DNA from: Actinomycetes bacterium
GTDB taxonomy: Bacteria; Actinomycetota; Thermoleophilia; Solirubrobacterales; Solirubrobacteraceae
Direction of reading: 5' to 3'
Assembly: GCA_023405705.1 (NCBI GenBank)
Contig: JAEXXR010000181.1
Span: forward strand, 1-7,354
Length of the DNA: 7,354 nucleotides
Position numbers and translations under genes: made by a program. Below, piece after piece: positions 1 to 6,209 of this stretch. The stretch's first letter is position 1. Each line of letters opens with the position of its first letter. The notes below the pieces were generated by a model that did no database searches, was not told the DNA's origin, and saw only the letters and a list, made by a program, of their open reading frames with translations.

Positions 1-79
1 GATCTACACCCGCGTCAACGCCAACCAACTCCGAGGGGCGGTCAAGCGGCTGCGGTGGCGGGAGGCGGACGCTGCGTAG
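1..79 (+). CDS. Tyrosine recombinase/integrase, C-terminal end only (5' cut by window)
   Basis: Reading from base 2, 25 codons run to a TAG at 77-79. The visible peptide begins IYTRVNANQLRGAV and ends WREADAA. In phage-type tyrosine recombinases the catalytic tyrosine that attacks the DNA backbone sits near the C-terminus in a context such as T-x-x-IYTHV, followed by a helix of the form LRxAVxxL. The Y at the second visible residue would be that nucleophile. The catalytic R, K and H residues lie outside the window, so the assignment rests on this short tail alone. An integrase here would fit the accessory character of the DNA to its right. The stop codon lies in the loop of a stem-loop at 64-88. 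A different protein ending by chance in this pattern is possible. Confidence 0.6.
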   Translation, partial: IYTRVNANQLRGAVKRLRWREADAA

Positions 80-88
80 GCGTCCGCC
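64..88 (+). terminator. Stem-loop enclosing the integrase stop codon
   Basis: GGCGGACGC (64-72) pairs perfectly with GCGTCCGCC (80-88) around a 7-nt loop that contains the TAG stop. The 9-bp GC-rich stem is followed by GC-rich DNA and not by a T run. It is therefore a terminator-like hairpin of the U-less kind often seen in high-GC actinobacteria. Termination itself is inferred. Confidence 0.5.
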
Positions 89-458
89 GCGGAAAGCGGT
101 GCGAGTCCCATCCCACCTGAGCAGCTCTCCGTGCTGGGCACGGCGTGGCCGTAGAGATGCTGGGGGACATGACCGGCGCAACGATGCCGACGCGCCATCG
201 AGTCCGATCGACGGCATACTGCGCACAAGCTTCTCAACGCGCTTGAGGCTGCCCGCTTCGAGCGCTACAGCGAGCATCGGTTGCGGCCGTCGCGCGAGCC
301 ACACCGCAATCGTCGCACGGCGGTCCGCAATCTACGGATGGACCGGCTTGGGCCTCGCCCGACGGTCCCCAGTCGGATGCGGGCGCGATAACGGGCAGAT
401 ACGTAAATCACCGGCAACCGGCGCGCTGCCGCCGGGCGTCGGGCTAGCGTCCCGGTCG
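80..458. other. Stretch with no supported gene
   Basis: All open frames here translate to arginine/serine-rich sequence without domain-like patterning. The frame of the downstream 98-residue gene stays open to about position 99, but upstream of 459 its translation has that noncoding character, which is why the start was placed at 459. A short open stretch at about 173-390 (plus strand, no start codon, containing HKLLNALEAARFERYSEH) is mildly protein-like and could be a gene remnant. It was not called. A more AT-rich patch at about 396-410 could hold promoter elements for the 459 gene, but no convincing -35/-10 pair was seen. Confidence 0.5.
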
Positions 459-755
459 ATGACCGCCACGACGAGGCACCGCTTCACCGCCGCCGACGTC
501 GAGCGCACCGGCCGCAGCGCCGACGACGACGGCGACCTCTACCGGGTGCAGCTGCCGGACGGGATCGGCACGGTCTTCGTCAGCGACCGCACGGCCGAGA
601 CGCTCGGCGACCGACTCGACGCCGCCTTCCTCACGCGGCGGCTGAACAAGTTCGTCGCGCTCGTCGGCGCCGGCGAGGCGCTCGGCTGCCTCGAAGGCCA
701 TCGCCGCGACGCGCCCGTCGAACTGGCGCCCGACGGGACGGTCGATGCGGCGTGA
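459..755 (+). CDS. Hypothetical 98-residue protein
   Basis: I do not recognise this protein. It starts at ATG 459 and stops at TGA 753-755. From this ATG only about 5 of 98 codons end in A or T, which is strong codon evidence, while the same frame upstream loses that pattern. The product is acidic and soluble, with no signal peptide or membrane segment. Residues 27-45 (DLYRVQLPDGIGTVFVSD) look like beta strands, and residues 46-80 look like two helices (TAETLGDRLDAAFL, then LNKFVALVGAGEALGCL). There is no clear Shine-Dalgarno sequence before the ATG, so translation may be leaderless or the true start may differ slightly. The gene lies 197 bp upstream of the metalloprotease on the same strand, but that gene has its own promoter, so co-function is not implied. 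Confidence 0.65.
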   Translation: MTATTRHRFTAADVERTGRSADDDGDLYRVQLPDGIGTVFVSDRTAETLGDRLDAAFLTRRLNKFVALVGAGEALGCLEGHRRDAPVELAPDGTVDAA

Positions 756-890
756 TCGCGACCGACCGGCCACGCACCCTTCCGCGTCCCGGCCTGATCG
801 CGCTCGCCGCCATGTCGGTGGAGGTCACCAGCGCCGGGCCGCCGACCGACCGTCGCACTTGCGCTCCGCATAACGGTCTACCAAACATCA

Positions 891-919
891 TTGGATAGCC
901 GTCTCGTTTTGTTTAGATT
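891..919 (+). promoter_or_regulatory. Sigma-70-like promoter for the metalloprotease
   Basis: TTGGAT (891-896) and TAGATT (914-919) are separated by exactly 17 bp, each matching 4 of 6 consensus bases. They lie in the most AT-rich patch of the left half of the window. The predicted transcription start is near 926, giving a short leader of about 26 nt that carries the ribosome-binding site. Confidence 0.55.
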
Positions 920-941
920 TCGGCTCAACGGCACCAGGTTC

Positions 942-948
942 GGGGAGG
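942..948 (+). promoter_or_regulatory. Ribosome-binding site of the metalloprotease
   Basis: GGGGAGG lies 4 nt before GTG 953. The spacing is short but the match is strong, and it decides the GTG as the start. The translation from this GTG begins directly with a signal peptide. Confidence 0.65.
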
Positions 949-952
949 CAGC

Positions 953-3265
953 GTGGGTCAGAAGTTGCTGGTCGGGATGTGCGCGGCGGTCGCGCTGGTC
1001 ACGGCGGGTGGGGCGACAGCGGCGACGGCGGCGGTGCCGCAGTGCTCGGGGGCGGACGCGACGATCGTCGGGACGCCGGGCGACGACACGCTTTACGGCA
1101 CGCCCGGAGACGACGTCATCGTCGGCGGCGGCGGTGACGACGACATCGACGCGGGAGCCGGCAACGATGCGATCTGCCCGGACGGGGGCGACGGCGAAGA
1201 GGTCGTCGGCGGCAACGACGCGGTGCTCGCCGGGCCCGGCGGCGACGCGGTCTTCGCCAGCGGCGGGAACGACGACATCGACGGCGGCGACGGTCGCGAC
1301 TACTTGGCCGGCGGCGACGGCGACGACTGGATCGTCACGGGAACTGAGGACGACGCCGACGCGGACGGCGGCTACGCCGACGGCGGCGAGGGCGACGACC
1401 GGTTGAGAACCGGCGCCGTAGGGGACCAGGGCTTCATCACGGGCGGTCCCGGCGACGACGAACTGGAGGGCGGGACCGGATACGAGTACCTCGAAGGCGG
1501 GGACGGCGACGACCGGCTCAGCAGTGGCGGAGGGATCCCGGCTCGCAACGACTACCTCGACGGCGGCCCCGGCGACGACCGCCTGCGCGGCAGCTCCAGC
1601 GAGGAGTTCCTCGACGGTGGCGACGGCAACGATTCGCTCGACGGCCGTGGTGGCTGGGACTTCTACCAGGCAGGCGCCGGCAACGACGGGCTCGACGCCG
1701 ACGACGGCGAAACCAACCGCTTCTTCGACTGCGGCGACGGGATCGACACGCTCGTGACCGACCGCGCCGCCGACGCAGCCGTCGTCGACGACGGCTGCGA
1801 ACGCGACAGCGACGGCGACGGCCTGCTCGACCTCTGGGAAGAGGAGGGCTACGACTGGAACGGCGACGGCGTCATCGACGTCGACCTGCCCGCGCTCGGC
1901 GCCAACCCCGACCGCAAGGACGTCTTCGTCCGCGCTGTCTGGTTCCAAGACAGAAGACACAGTCACCGCCCGACGGACGCGACGATCTCGCAGATCACGA
2001 TGGCGTTCGCCGAAGCACCGCTCCTCAATCCCGACCTCTCGACCGGTATCGCGCTGCACGTCCAGCGCGCCGGCTCGGTCCCCGAGACGAGCGCGAACCG
2101 CGTGCTCGACGACTGCAAGGGCGACAACTGGTCGTGGTCGTGGCTCGACGAGATCAAGGACCACGGCAACGGCGGTCAGCCGTTCCTGACCTCGGCCGAG
2201 GCGCGCGTCTTCCACTTCGCCGCCTTCGGCCACGACGCGCGCTCTCGCTGCGAACACGACCCCGACGATCACACCGACTTCATCGGCATCTCCCGCAACC
2301 GCGCCAGCGACTCTTACCTGGCCGATCTCGCCGTAGGCGAGGGCTCCAGCGACCTGCTCTCGGCGATGGGCGACGAGACCGACACGCTGGCCCTCGCGAC
2401 CAACTTCATGCACGAACTGGGCCACAACCTCGGCCTCGGCCACGGCGGCGTGACCCTCAACGGGAACGGCGTCTCGATCGGCGCGGACCATTACAACCGC
2501 AAGCCCAACCACCTCAGCGTGATGAACTACCGGTTCTCCGACTACGGCCTGCTGCGCCGAGATCCCGGCAGCTCGATGATCGGACGCGTGCTCGACTACT
2601 CGCGATTCGGCAACGACGACATCCCCGGATTGAGCGAGCAGTGGCTGAAGGAGTCGGACGGACTGCGCGGATCGCCCGCAGTCGACGACTACGTCACGCG
2701 CTTCGCCTGCCCGGACGGCGACGTGCTGCCAATCTACGACCTCAGCGCGCCCGTCAGCTGGGACTGCGACGACGACTATGACGAGATCCTCGAAAACGTC
2801 AACATCACCGGCGACGGCGATCCGCCGATCGCCGAGGACACGCTGCAAACGGCGAACGAGTGGGAGGCGCTCGTCTACACCGGCGGGATCATCGGCCATA
2901 ACGGACCGGCGCCGGAACTGCCGGCCGCGACCGACCCCTCGCGGCATCCCGAGCCCACGCCCGAGGACCTCGACAAGCAGCTGATACGGACCTCTCTGAC
3001 GGCGACGGCTACCCCGCTGTGGCCGCTGCGGGTGCGACTCGAAGCACGGCTGACGAGCGCCGACGGCACCCAGCCCGTCACCGGCGCGAGAGTCTCCTTC
3101 CGCATCCGCAACGGGCGGCGGCTGTGCGACGGCACGACCGACGCCGGCGGCCGCGCTAGATGCGTCGATCTGACGCTCGCGCCGTTCTTCGTCTCTCACG
3201 TCGTCGAGGCGAGCTTTGCCGGCAACCGCGTCTTCGCGGCGAGCGCGGTGCGCGCTCGCCGCTGA
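953..3265 (+). CDS. Secreted RTX-repeat zinc metalloprotease (metzincin type) with C-terminal Ig-like domain
   Basis: A 770-residue exported peptidase. Residues 1-27 form a Sec signal peptide (positive MGQK, hydrophobic core, AATAA cleavage region). Residues about 36-262 carry hemolysin-type calcium-binding repeats of the GGxGDDxLxGG kind. Residues 285-310 hold two calcium-loop motifs, DSDGDG and DWNGDG. The catalytic domain has HELGHNLGLGH at 487-497 (zinc ligands H487, H491, H497; general base E488) and a Met-turn SVMNY at 522-526, 27 residues after the last ligand, as in metzincins. It is followed by LDYSRFGNDDIP (547-558). Residues about 678-770 look like a bacterial Ig-like domain with cysteines 725 and 737. 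Ten cysteines after the signal peptide would suit an extracytoplasmic disulfide-bonded protein. There is no LPXTG anchor, so release is likely. The substrate is unknown. Family membership is well supported by the motifs; the exact MEROPS family is not assigned. Confidence 0.9.
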   Translation: MGQKLLVGMCAAVALVTAGGATAATAAVPQCSGADATIVGTPGDDTLYGTPGDDVIVGGGGDDDIDAGAGNDAICPDGGDGEEVVGGNDAVLAGPGGDAVFASGGNDDIDGGDGRDYLAGGDGDDWIVTGTEDDADADGGYADGGEGDDRLRTGAVGDQGFITGGPGDDELEGGTGYEYLEGGDGDDRLSSGGGIPARNDYLDGGPGDDRLRGSSSEEFLDGGDGNDSLDGRGGWDFYQAGAGNDGLDADDGETNRFFDCGDGIDTLVTDRAADAAVVDDGCERDSDGDGLLDLWEEEGYDWNGDGVIDVDLPALGANPDRKDVFVRAVWFQDRRHSHRPTDATISQITMAFAEAPLLNPDLSTGIALHVQRAGSVPETSANRVLDDCKGDNWSWSWLDEIKDHGNGGQPFLTSAEARVFHFAAFGHDARSRCEHDPDDHTDFIGISRNRASDSYLADLAVGEGSSDLLSAMGDETDTLALATNFMHELGHNLGLGHGGVTLNGNGVSIGADHYNRKPNHLSVMNYRFSDYGLLRRDPGSSMIGRVLDYSRFGNDDIPGLSEQWLKESDGLRGSPAVDDYVTRFACPDGDVLPIYDLSAPVSWDCDDDYDEILENVNITGDGDPPIAEDTLQTANEWEALVYTGGIIGHNGPAPELPAATDPSRHPEPTPEDLDKQLIRTSLTATATPLWPLRVRLEARLTSADGTQPVTGARVSFRIRNGRRLCDGTTDAGGRARCVDLTLAPFFVSHVVEASFAGNRVFAASAVRARR
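1058..1738 (+). repeat. RTX (hemolysin-type) nonapeptide repeat region inside the metalloprotease
   Basis: The DNA is a degenerate tandem repeat built on GGCGGCGACGGCGACGAC-like units. It encodes roughly a dozen GG-x-GDD/GND-x-L turns, for example GTPGDDTLYG, GGDGDDRLSSG, GGPGDDRLRG and GGDGNDSLDG. Such repeats wind into a calcium-stabilised parallel beta roll. Spacing is irregular in places (residues 131-160), so the roll may be interrupted. Confidence 0.85.
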
Positions 3266-3296
3266 CGGTTTCCGGGGACGCCTCTCCGAAACCGTC
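3264..3296 (+). terminator. Strong stem-loop overlapping the metalloprotease stop codon
   Basis: GACGGTTTC (3264-3272) pairs perfectly with GAAACCGTC (3288-3296). After a one-base bulge, 3274-3278 can also pair with 3283-3287 (one G-T pair), leaving a CGCC tetraloop. The stem begins in the second base of the TGA stop (3263-3265). No T run follows. It could also stop leftward transcription reaching from the remnant at 3385-3597. Confidence 0.6.
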
Positions 3297-3384
3297 GACG
3301 CTCGTGACGAGGGACGTAGCAGCAGTCACTGGACGCGCTAGCGCCAGCGGCAGGCCCCTGACCAGCGGCGCGAGATCTGCCCTG

Positions 3385-3597
3385 CTAGGGGAGACGGCCA
3401 GTCGGATCGCTGATCGAGGCGCCGACCATTCCGCCCATCCGGCGGTAGACCTCAATCGCGCTGGCCTCGGTCATGCTCGAGATGAGATCGACCACGACCC
3501 GCTGCTTACCATCGTCGCCTGCAGCGCCTCTCAACCGCGGCACATAGAGCACAGGGAACATCCGCCAGTCTTCGTTCAGCGCCGCTTCTCTGTAGGC
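3385..3597 (-). pseudogene. Remnant resembling the C-terminus of a dGTPase-family (HD) triphosphohydrolase
   Basis: Reading leftward from 3597 in one frame to a TAG at 3385-3387 gives 70 protein-like residues, beginning AYREAALNEDWRMFPVLY and continuing with LRGAAGDDGKQRVVVDLISS, MTEASAIEVYRRMGG. The pattern RVVxDxIxxMTxxxAxxxYRR is typical of the C-terminal end of dGTPase-family dNTP triphosphohydrolases, where RVVADYIAGMTDRYA-like sequence occurs. The HD catalytic core is absent. Upstream of 3597 this frame becomes arginine-rich and unlike protein. About 16 of 70 codons end in A/T, clearly more than in the metalloprotease. Two readings are possible. It may be a truncated remnant, or it may be the 3' half of a leftward gene starting at GTG 3788 (preceded by GAGG) and broken by a one-base frameshift near 3598. 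The family call is from memory of the motif and is moderate. Confidence 0.42.
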
Positions 3598-3788
3598 GTT
3601 GTGACTTCGCCGTCGGCGACCTCGTCGCAGCCGTCGACGCGCGGCTCGCCGAGCTTGACCCTGATGGCGATGTTGTCGAATGGGAATGGAGAGGCGACGG
3701 CGTTCACATCCAGCTTCGCGCGAAAGGCCGGGGCCCAGGTACCCGCGGCTGGAGAGCGCAGCCTTCGCTCAACCTCCTCGAGCAGCAC

Positions 3789-4088
3789 ATGAGTGACCTC
3801 AATCTGGCCCCGGGCGGCCGGCGCCAGCTGATCTCGCTCTCGCTCGACGATGTGGATGCGCTCGCCGCCGGCGCCGCCAGAGTCGTCGGGCAGGGTGCAA
3901 GCTACCGCGATACGTTCGCGACGCTCGCCGGCGAGATGCGGCATTTCGGCCTCGGAGCCGTCGCCGAACTGCATCCCACGGTCGTCACTGGGTACGCCGG
4001 CATGCTCGGGCTTGTGGAGCCTCCGCCGTCGCTCGGGAATTTCGACCAGGGCTGGCGCGCCATCAACGGCCAGCCACCGAACGAGTAG
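3789..4088 (+). CDS. Hypothetical 99-residue protein, possibly the 3' part of a longer broken gene
   Basis: I do not recognise this protein. From ATG 3789 it runs to TAG 4086-4088 and reads as a plausible soluble, largely helical protein (LSLDDVDALAAGAARVVG at 18-35, then YRDTFATLAGEMRHFGLG). About 17 of 98 codons end in A/T, so codon use is weaker than in the metalloprotease but still codon-like. There is no good Shine-Dalgarno sequence before the ATG. The same frame stays open back to 3486. It is protein-like from about 3603 (DFAVGDLVAAVDARLAELD, then VVEWEWRGDGVHIQL) but contains no ATG, GTG or TTG. This suggests the original 5' end is lost and the ATG is internal. On the other strand, 3576-3788 is also open from a GTG with an upstream GAGG, so the coding strand of 3600-3788 is uncertain. 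Confidence 0.5.
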   Translation: MSDLNLAPGGRRQLISLSLDDVDALAAGAARVVGQGASYRDTFATLAGEMRHFGLGAVAELHPTVVTGYAGMLGLVEPPPSLGNFDQGWRAINGQPPNE

Positions 4089-4199
4089 CCAGCCCCGCGC
4101 CTGACCGCCTGCCGCCCTCACGCGCGGAGTGGCAGAAGCGCCGCGCATCGGCCCGCATCCATCGGTATCGACCGGCCGGCGGCGGTCGCAATGCGCGAC

Positions 4200-4214
4200 A
4201 TTTGCCCTGCAAAT
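4200..4214. repeat. Perfect short inverted repeat in intergenic DNA
   Basis: ATTTGC (4200-4205) and GCAAAT (4209-4214) are exact reverse complements around CCT, in one of the few AT-rich patches of this intergenic stretch. It could be a protein-binding site or chance. It lies about 290 bp upstream of the barrel-protein start. Confidence 0.3.
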
Positions 4215-4488
4215 TCGCTGATTTCCGCGTCGTGCGGGGGTGGATCGCACCCAAGAGGTCACGCGTGCCGCGCGCCCGCGGGCGGCGCGCTCACAAACAC
4301 GCGTCGCACTTGCCCGATGTCACTTACGTGATGGCTCTCAGCGAACCCCATGATCTGCGCCGGACGACGACGGCCTCGGCCTCTCTCCATTCGCGGAACT
4401 ACCGAAGCACAGCGCCGATGGCGAGCCCTTAGGCCTCGAGCGAACAGAGCAGGCGATCACACGTTCGTATTCCATCCGAGCACGTCCC

Positions 4489-4494
4489 TACATT
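4489..4494 (+). promoter_or_regulatory. -10 element for a leaderless GTG start
   Basis: TACATT, a TANNNT hexamer, ends 7 nt before the GTG at 4502. Transcription would begin at or next to the start codon. No Shine-Dalgarno sequence precedes the GTG and no good -35 box is visible. This is the common actinobacterial arrangement for leaderless mRNAs. Confidence 0.5.
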
Positions 4495-4501
4495 TGGCGC
4501 C

Positions 4502-5602
4502 GTGTCAAGAGCGCCTCATCTCTTCGCGTGTCTCGAAGACGACGAGTGGAATCTCGTCGCGAGGACGAGACGGAGACGGCCGTTCGACGCGGTGCTGGTG
4601 CGGGCGCACTACTTTGCGCCGTATCCGGCGGGGCACAGGCGGTTCGGACAGCCACATGACCGGCTGCTGAGATCGATCGAGGAGGCCGGGGCGCGGCTGG
4701 CGCTCGACCTCGCGGTCGAGGATCTCGGGCATCCGAGATCCGGGCTGGAGGGACTGAGAGAACGGCAGGCGGCCTCGCCGCTCGTGCAGGCTCTGGCACC
4801 GCCGATCGTCCCGGAGCGGCTGCTCGATCCCGGCTGGCAGAACTTCGTCGCCGACGTAGCGGCCGCGCAGCAGACGAAGGCAGGACTGATGACGTCGGTC
4901 GGCTTCGAGTTCTCCTCGCTGGAGGACCCGCGCTTCCTCGCCACCGTCGCCTTCGCGAAGCTGGCGCTGGAGCGAGCAGGGTCGCGGGACGTGCTGGTGC
5001 CGGTGCGCGTCACGGCGAGCCGGACCGAGGTCGCGGCCGAGGCCGCGGCGATCTTGGCGGCGACCGGGGTGCAGCGGGTGCTGCTGCAGGTGCGGCGGAT
5101 AAGACCAGAGACCGCGAGCGCGACCGAGGTCGAGCGCTACTGCCGACTCGTCGCCGCCTATCGCCGCGCTGGCTTCTACGTCGTCGCGCACCGTGTCGGC
5201 CGGCTCGGTCCGGTACTCGCGATCGCCGGGATCGACGCGTTCTCGACCGGTGCCCGCTACTTCCGCACGATCCCGCTCGCCAACGTGCCGGCCGCGAACG
5301 GCGGCGGGGGCGGCGGCAAGGCGCTGAACTACGAGGTCCCTGGCGAGCTGCGCTCCGTGTCGCGATGGGAGGCGCGCGACCCGTCCCTCCCGCCGTGCCA
5401 CGACCCAGACTGTGACGCCGTCACGACCGACAGCGGCATCGCCCTGCGCGAGCACCTCTTCCACGAGCTCAGGACCCAGGCCGCTCGCGCCGCCGCCGAC
5501 CCGCTGAGATTCCTGAAGCGGATGCGCCAGCTCGACGGAGGCCTGGCTCCGCGCTGGGCCGAGGGCGTCGACCGCTACCTGCGCGACGAGCGCGCAGCCT
5601 GA
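4502..5602 (+). CDS. Uncharacterised probable beta/alpha-barrel protein with C-terminal Cys/His cluster
   Basis: I do not recognise this 366-residue protein. GTG 4502 is chosen because the next in-frame Met is residue 130 and a TANNNT box lies 7 nt upstream. Regularly spaced short hydrophobic strands followed by helices suggest a TIM-barrel-like fold: AVLVRAHYF (30-38), ARLALDLAV (64-72), GLMTSVGFEF (128-137), DVLVPVRV (163-170), QRVLLQVRRI (191-200), GFYVVAHRVG (224-233) and GIDAFSTG (243-250). A glycine-rich loop (267-272) follows. The C-terminal part has C299-H-D-P-D-C304, then LREHLFHEL (315-323), so C299, C304, H318 and H321 could bind a metal. This loosely recalls the zinc subdomain of tRNA-guanine transglycosylase/DpdA barrels, but that family's CxCxxC motif and GID-x-FD catalytic stretch are not present. 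The 3' end overlaps the converging 205-residue gene by 28 nt. There is no signal peptide or membrane segment, so a cytoplasmic location is expected. Confidence 0.8.
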   Translation: MSRAPHLFACLEDDEWNLVARTRRRRPFDAVLVRAHYFAPYPAGHRRFGQPHDRLLRSIEEAGARLALDLAVEDLGHPRSGLEGLRERQAASPLVQALAPPIVPERLLDPGWQNFVADVAAAQQTKAGLMTSVGFEFSSLEDPRFLATVAFAKLALERAGSRDVLVPVRVTASRTEVAAEAAAILAATGVQRVLLQVRRIRPETASATEVERYCRLVAAYRRAGFYVVAHRVGRLGPVLAIAGIDAFSTGARYFRTIPLANVPAANGGGGGGKALNYEVPGELRSVSRWEARDPSLPPCHDPDCDAVTTDSGIALREHLFHELRTQAARAAADPLRFLKRMRQLDGGLAPRWAEGVDRYLRDERAA

Positions 5603-6192
5603 GTCAGCACCCACTCGCCGAGCGAGACGCCGGCGAGCGCAGCCGCCCCCTCCCACAACTGGCGCCCTGACCGGATCCCGGCCAGCCTCGCGTTGACCCA
5701 GTCCGCGAGCGGCACCCCGTCGCTCATCGCCGCTGCGTGCCAGGCGGTCAGCTGCTCGGGCGAGAGGTCGAGCGCCGACGGCGGCGCAGGGTCAGCCCGC
5801 ACGACCGTGGCATCGCCGAAAGCGACGCAGCGGGCATAGGCCGCCAATCGCCGCGCGCCGGCTGGCCGAATCCGCGACTGCTCGCTGCCGATCGCCGACG
5901 AAGCGTCCCGGTCGAGCACGTCGGTCAGCGACGTTCTCGCGCACCCGGTCGCGGCGGTCGCGCTCGCGAGCGCGCGCTCGGAGTCGATCCAGATCACCGC
6001 CATCAGCGAGGCCGGGATCCGGGCCGCGTCGGCAACCGCGACGACGCGGCCCCACACGTCTGACCCGATCCCCACGGCGAGCGCCTCACGACCTTGGCCG
6101 GGCCGGCCGGGGAGGACGGCGAGGCTGAACGGCGGCGGGTCGAACGAGGCGCTCGCCGGGATCTCGGGGGTCTGCAGCAGTCGAAGCCGCAT
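5575..6192 (-). CDS. Uncharacterised 205-residue protein with duplicated ribbon-helix-helix-like C-terminal motif
   Basis: The start is ATG at 6190-6192 (minus strand) and the stop is TAG at 5575-5577. Codons end mostly in G/C throughout, which marks this strand as coding. Residues 1-130 are an unrecognised, mainly soluble region containing VWGRVVAVADAARIPASLMA (47-66) and VIWIDSERALASATAA (67-82). Residues 141-170 (LDLSPEQLTAWHAAAMSDGV, then PLADWVNARL) fit the strand-helix-helix pattern of CopG-like ribbon-helix-helix proteins. Residues 178-200 (QLWEGAAALAGVSLGEWV, then LTQAA) repeat the helices and resemble the DUF1778/TacA antitoxin pattern AAALAGxSLxxFVL. Such domains usually bind DNA operators or neutralise a partner toxin; either role here is inference. 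The gene diverges from the winged-helix gene 30 bp away and converges with the barrel gene. There is no Shine-Dalgarno sequence. The palindrome at 6194-6208 ends 1 nt from its start codon, so expression is probably controlled there. Confidence 0.8.
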   Translation of the reverse strand: MRLRLLQTPEIPASASFDPPPFSLAVLPGRPGQGREALAVGIGSDVWGRVVAVADAARIPASLMAVIWIDSERALASATAATGCARTSLTDVLDRDASSAIGSEQSRIRPAGARRLAAYARCVAFGDATVVRADPAPPSALDLSPEQLTAWHAAAMSDGVPLADWVNARLAGIRSGRQLWEGAAALAGVSLGEWVLTQAARSSRR

Positions 6193-6193
6193 A

Positions 6194-6208
6194 TACGGTT
6201 CAACCGTA
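6194..6208. promoter_or_regulatory. Perfect palindrome, probable operator between divergent genes
   Basis: TACGGTTCAACCGTA is a perfect 7-1-7 inverted repeat in the 30-bp gap between two divergent start codons. It is one nucleotide from the leftward ATG and one nucleotide before the -10 box of the rightward gene, and it contains TACGGT, a possible -10 for the leftward gene (10 nt before its ATG). A bound dimeric regulator would cover both promoters. The adjacent winged-helix protein is the obvious candidate to bind it. Confidence 0.65.
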
Positions 6209-6209
6209 C

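Larger units (their letters stand above)
4089..4501. other. Stretch with no supported gene
   Basis: No frame on either strand shows sustained codon bias or a recognisable motif. A weak 6-bp hairpin (GCGCGG 4122-4127 with CCGCGC 4141-4146, 13-nt loop) lies 33 nt after the preceding stop and might act as a terminator. An inverted repeat at 4200-4214 and a probable core promoter at 4489-4494 are listed separately. Confidence 0.5.

Noticed and set aside
95..120. GGTGCGAGTCCCATCCCACC, resembling a tRNA T-arm and 3' end next to the integrase
   Set aside because: The flanking bases do not form the required 5-bp T stem, and no acceptor, D or anticodon arm is present. At most a chance likeness to an attachment site.
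173..390. Open plus-strand stretch containing HKLLNALEAARFERYSEH
   Set aside because: Mildly protein-like with fair codon bias over about 40 codons, but it has no start codon, ends in arginine-rich sequence and matches no family I know.
752..898. 48-codon frame starting GTG with a GTGA overlap with the stop of the 98-residue gene
   Set aside because: The overlap looks like translational coupling, but the second half loses codon bias and runs into the promoter of the metalloprotease, with no recognisable protein pattern.
1399..1413. CCGGTT-GAG-AACCGG inverted repeat, partly like the 6194-6208 palindrome
   Set aside because: It lies inside the RTX coding repeats, shares only the core GGTT/AACC, and has no promoter nearby.
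878..3199. A 773-codon open frame on the minus strand covering almost the whole metalloprotease
   Set aside because: It is the antisense of the G/D-rich repeats and GC-ending codons. Its translation is a monotonous V/A/E/R sequence, while the plus strand has a signal peptide, zinc motif and ribosome-binding site.
3576..4262. 228-codon open frame on the minus strand
   Set aside because: Its 5' two thirds are antisense to the better-looking 3789-4088 frame. Only 3576-3788 is plausible, and that is discussed under the remnant entries.
4505..5656. 383-codon open frame on the minus strand over the barrel gene
   Set aside because: Arginine-rich shadow of the plus-strand gene with no protein-like patterning.
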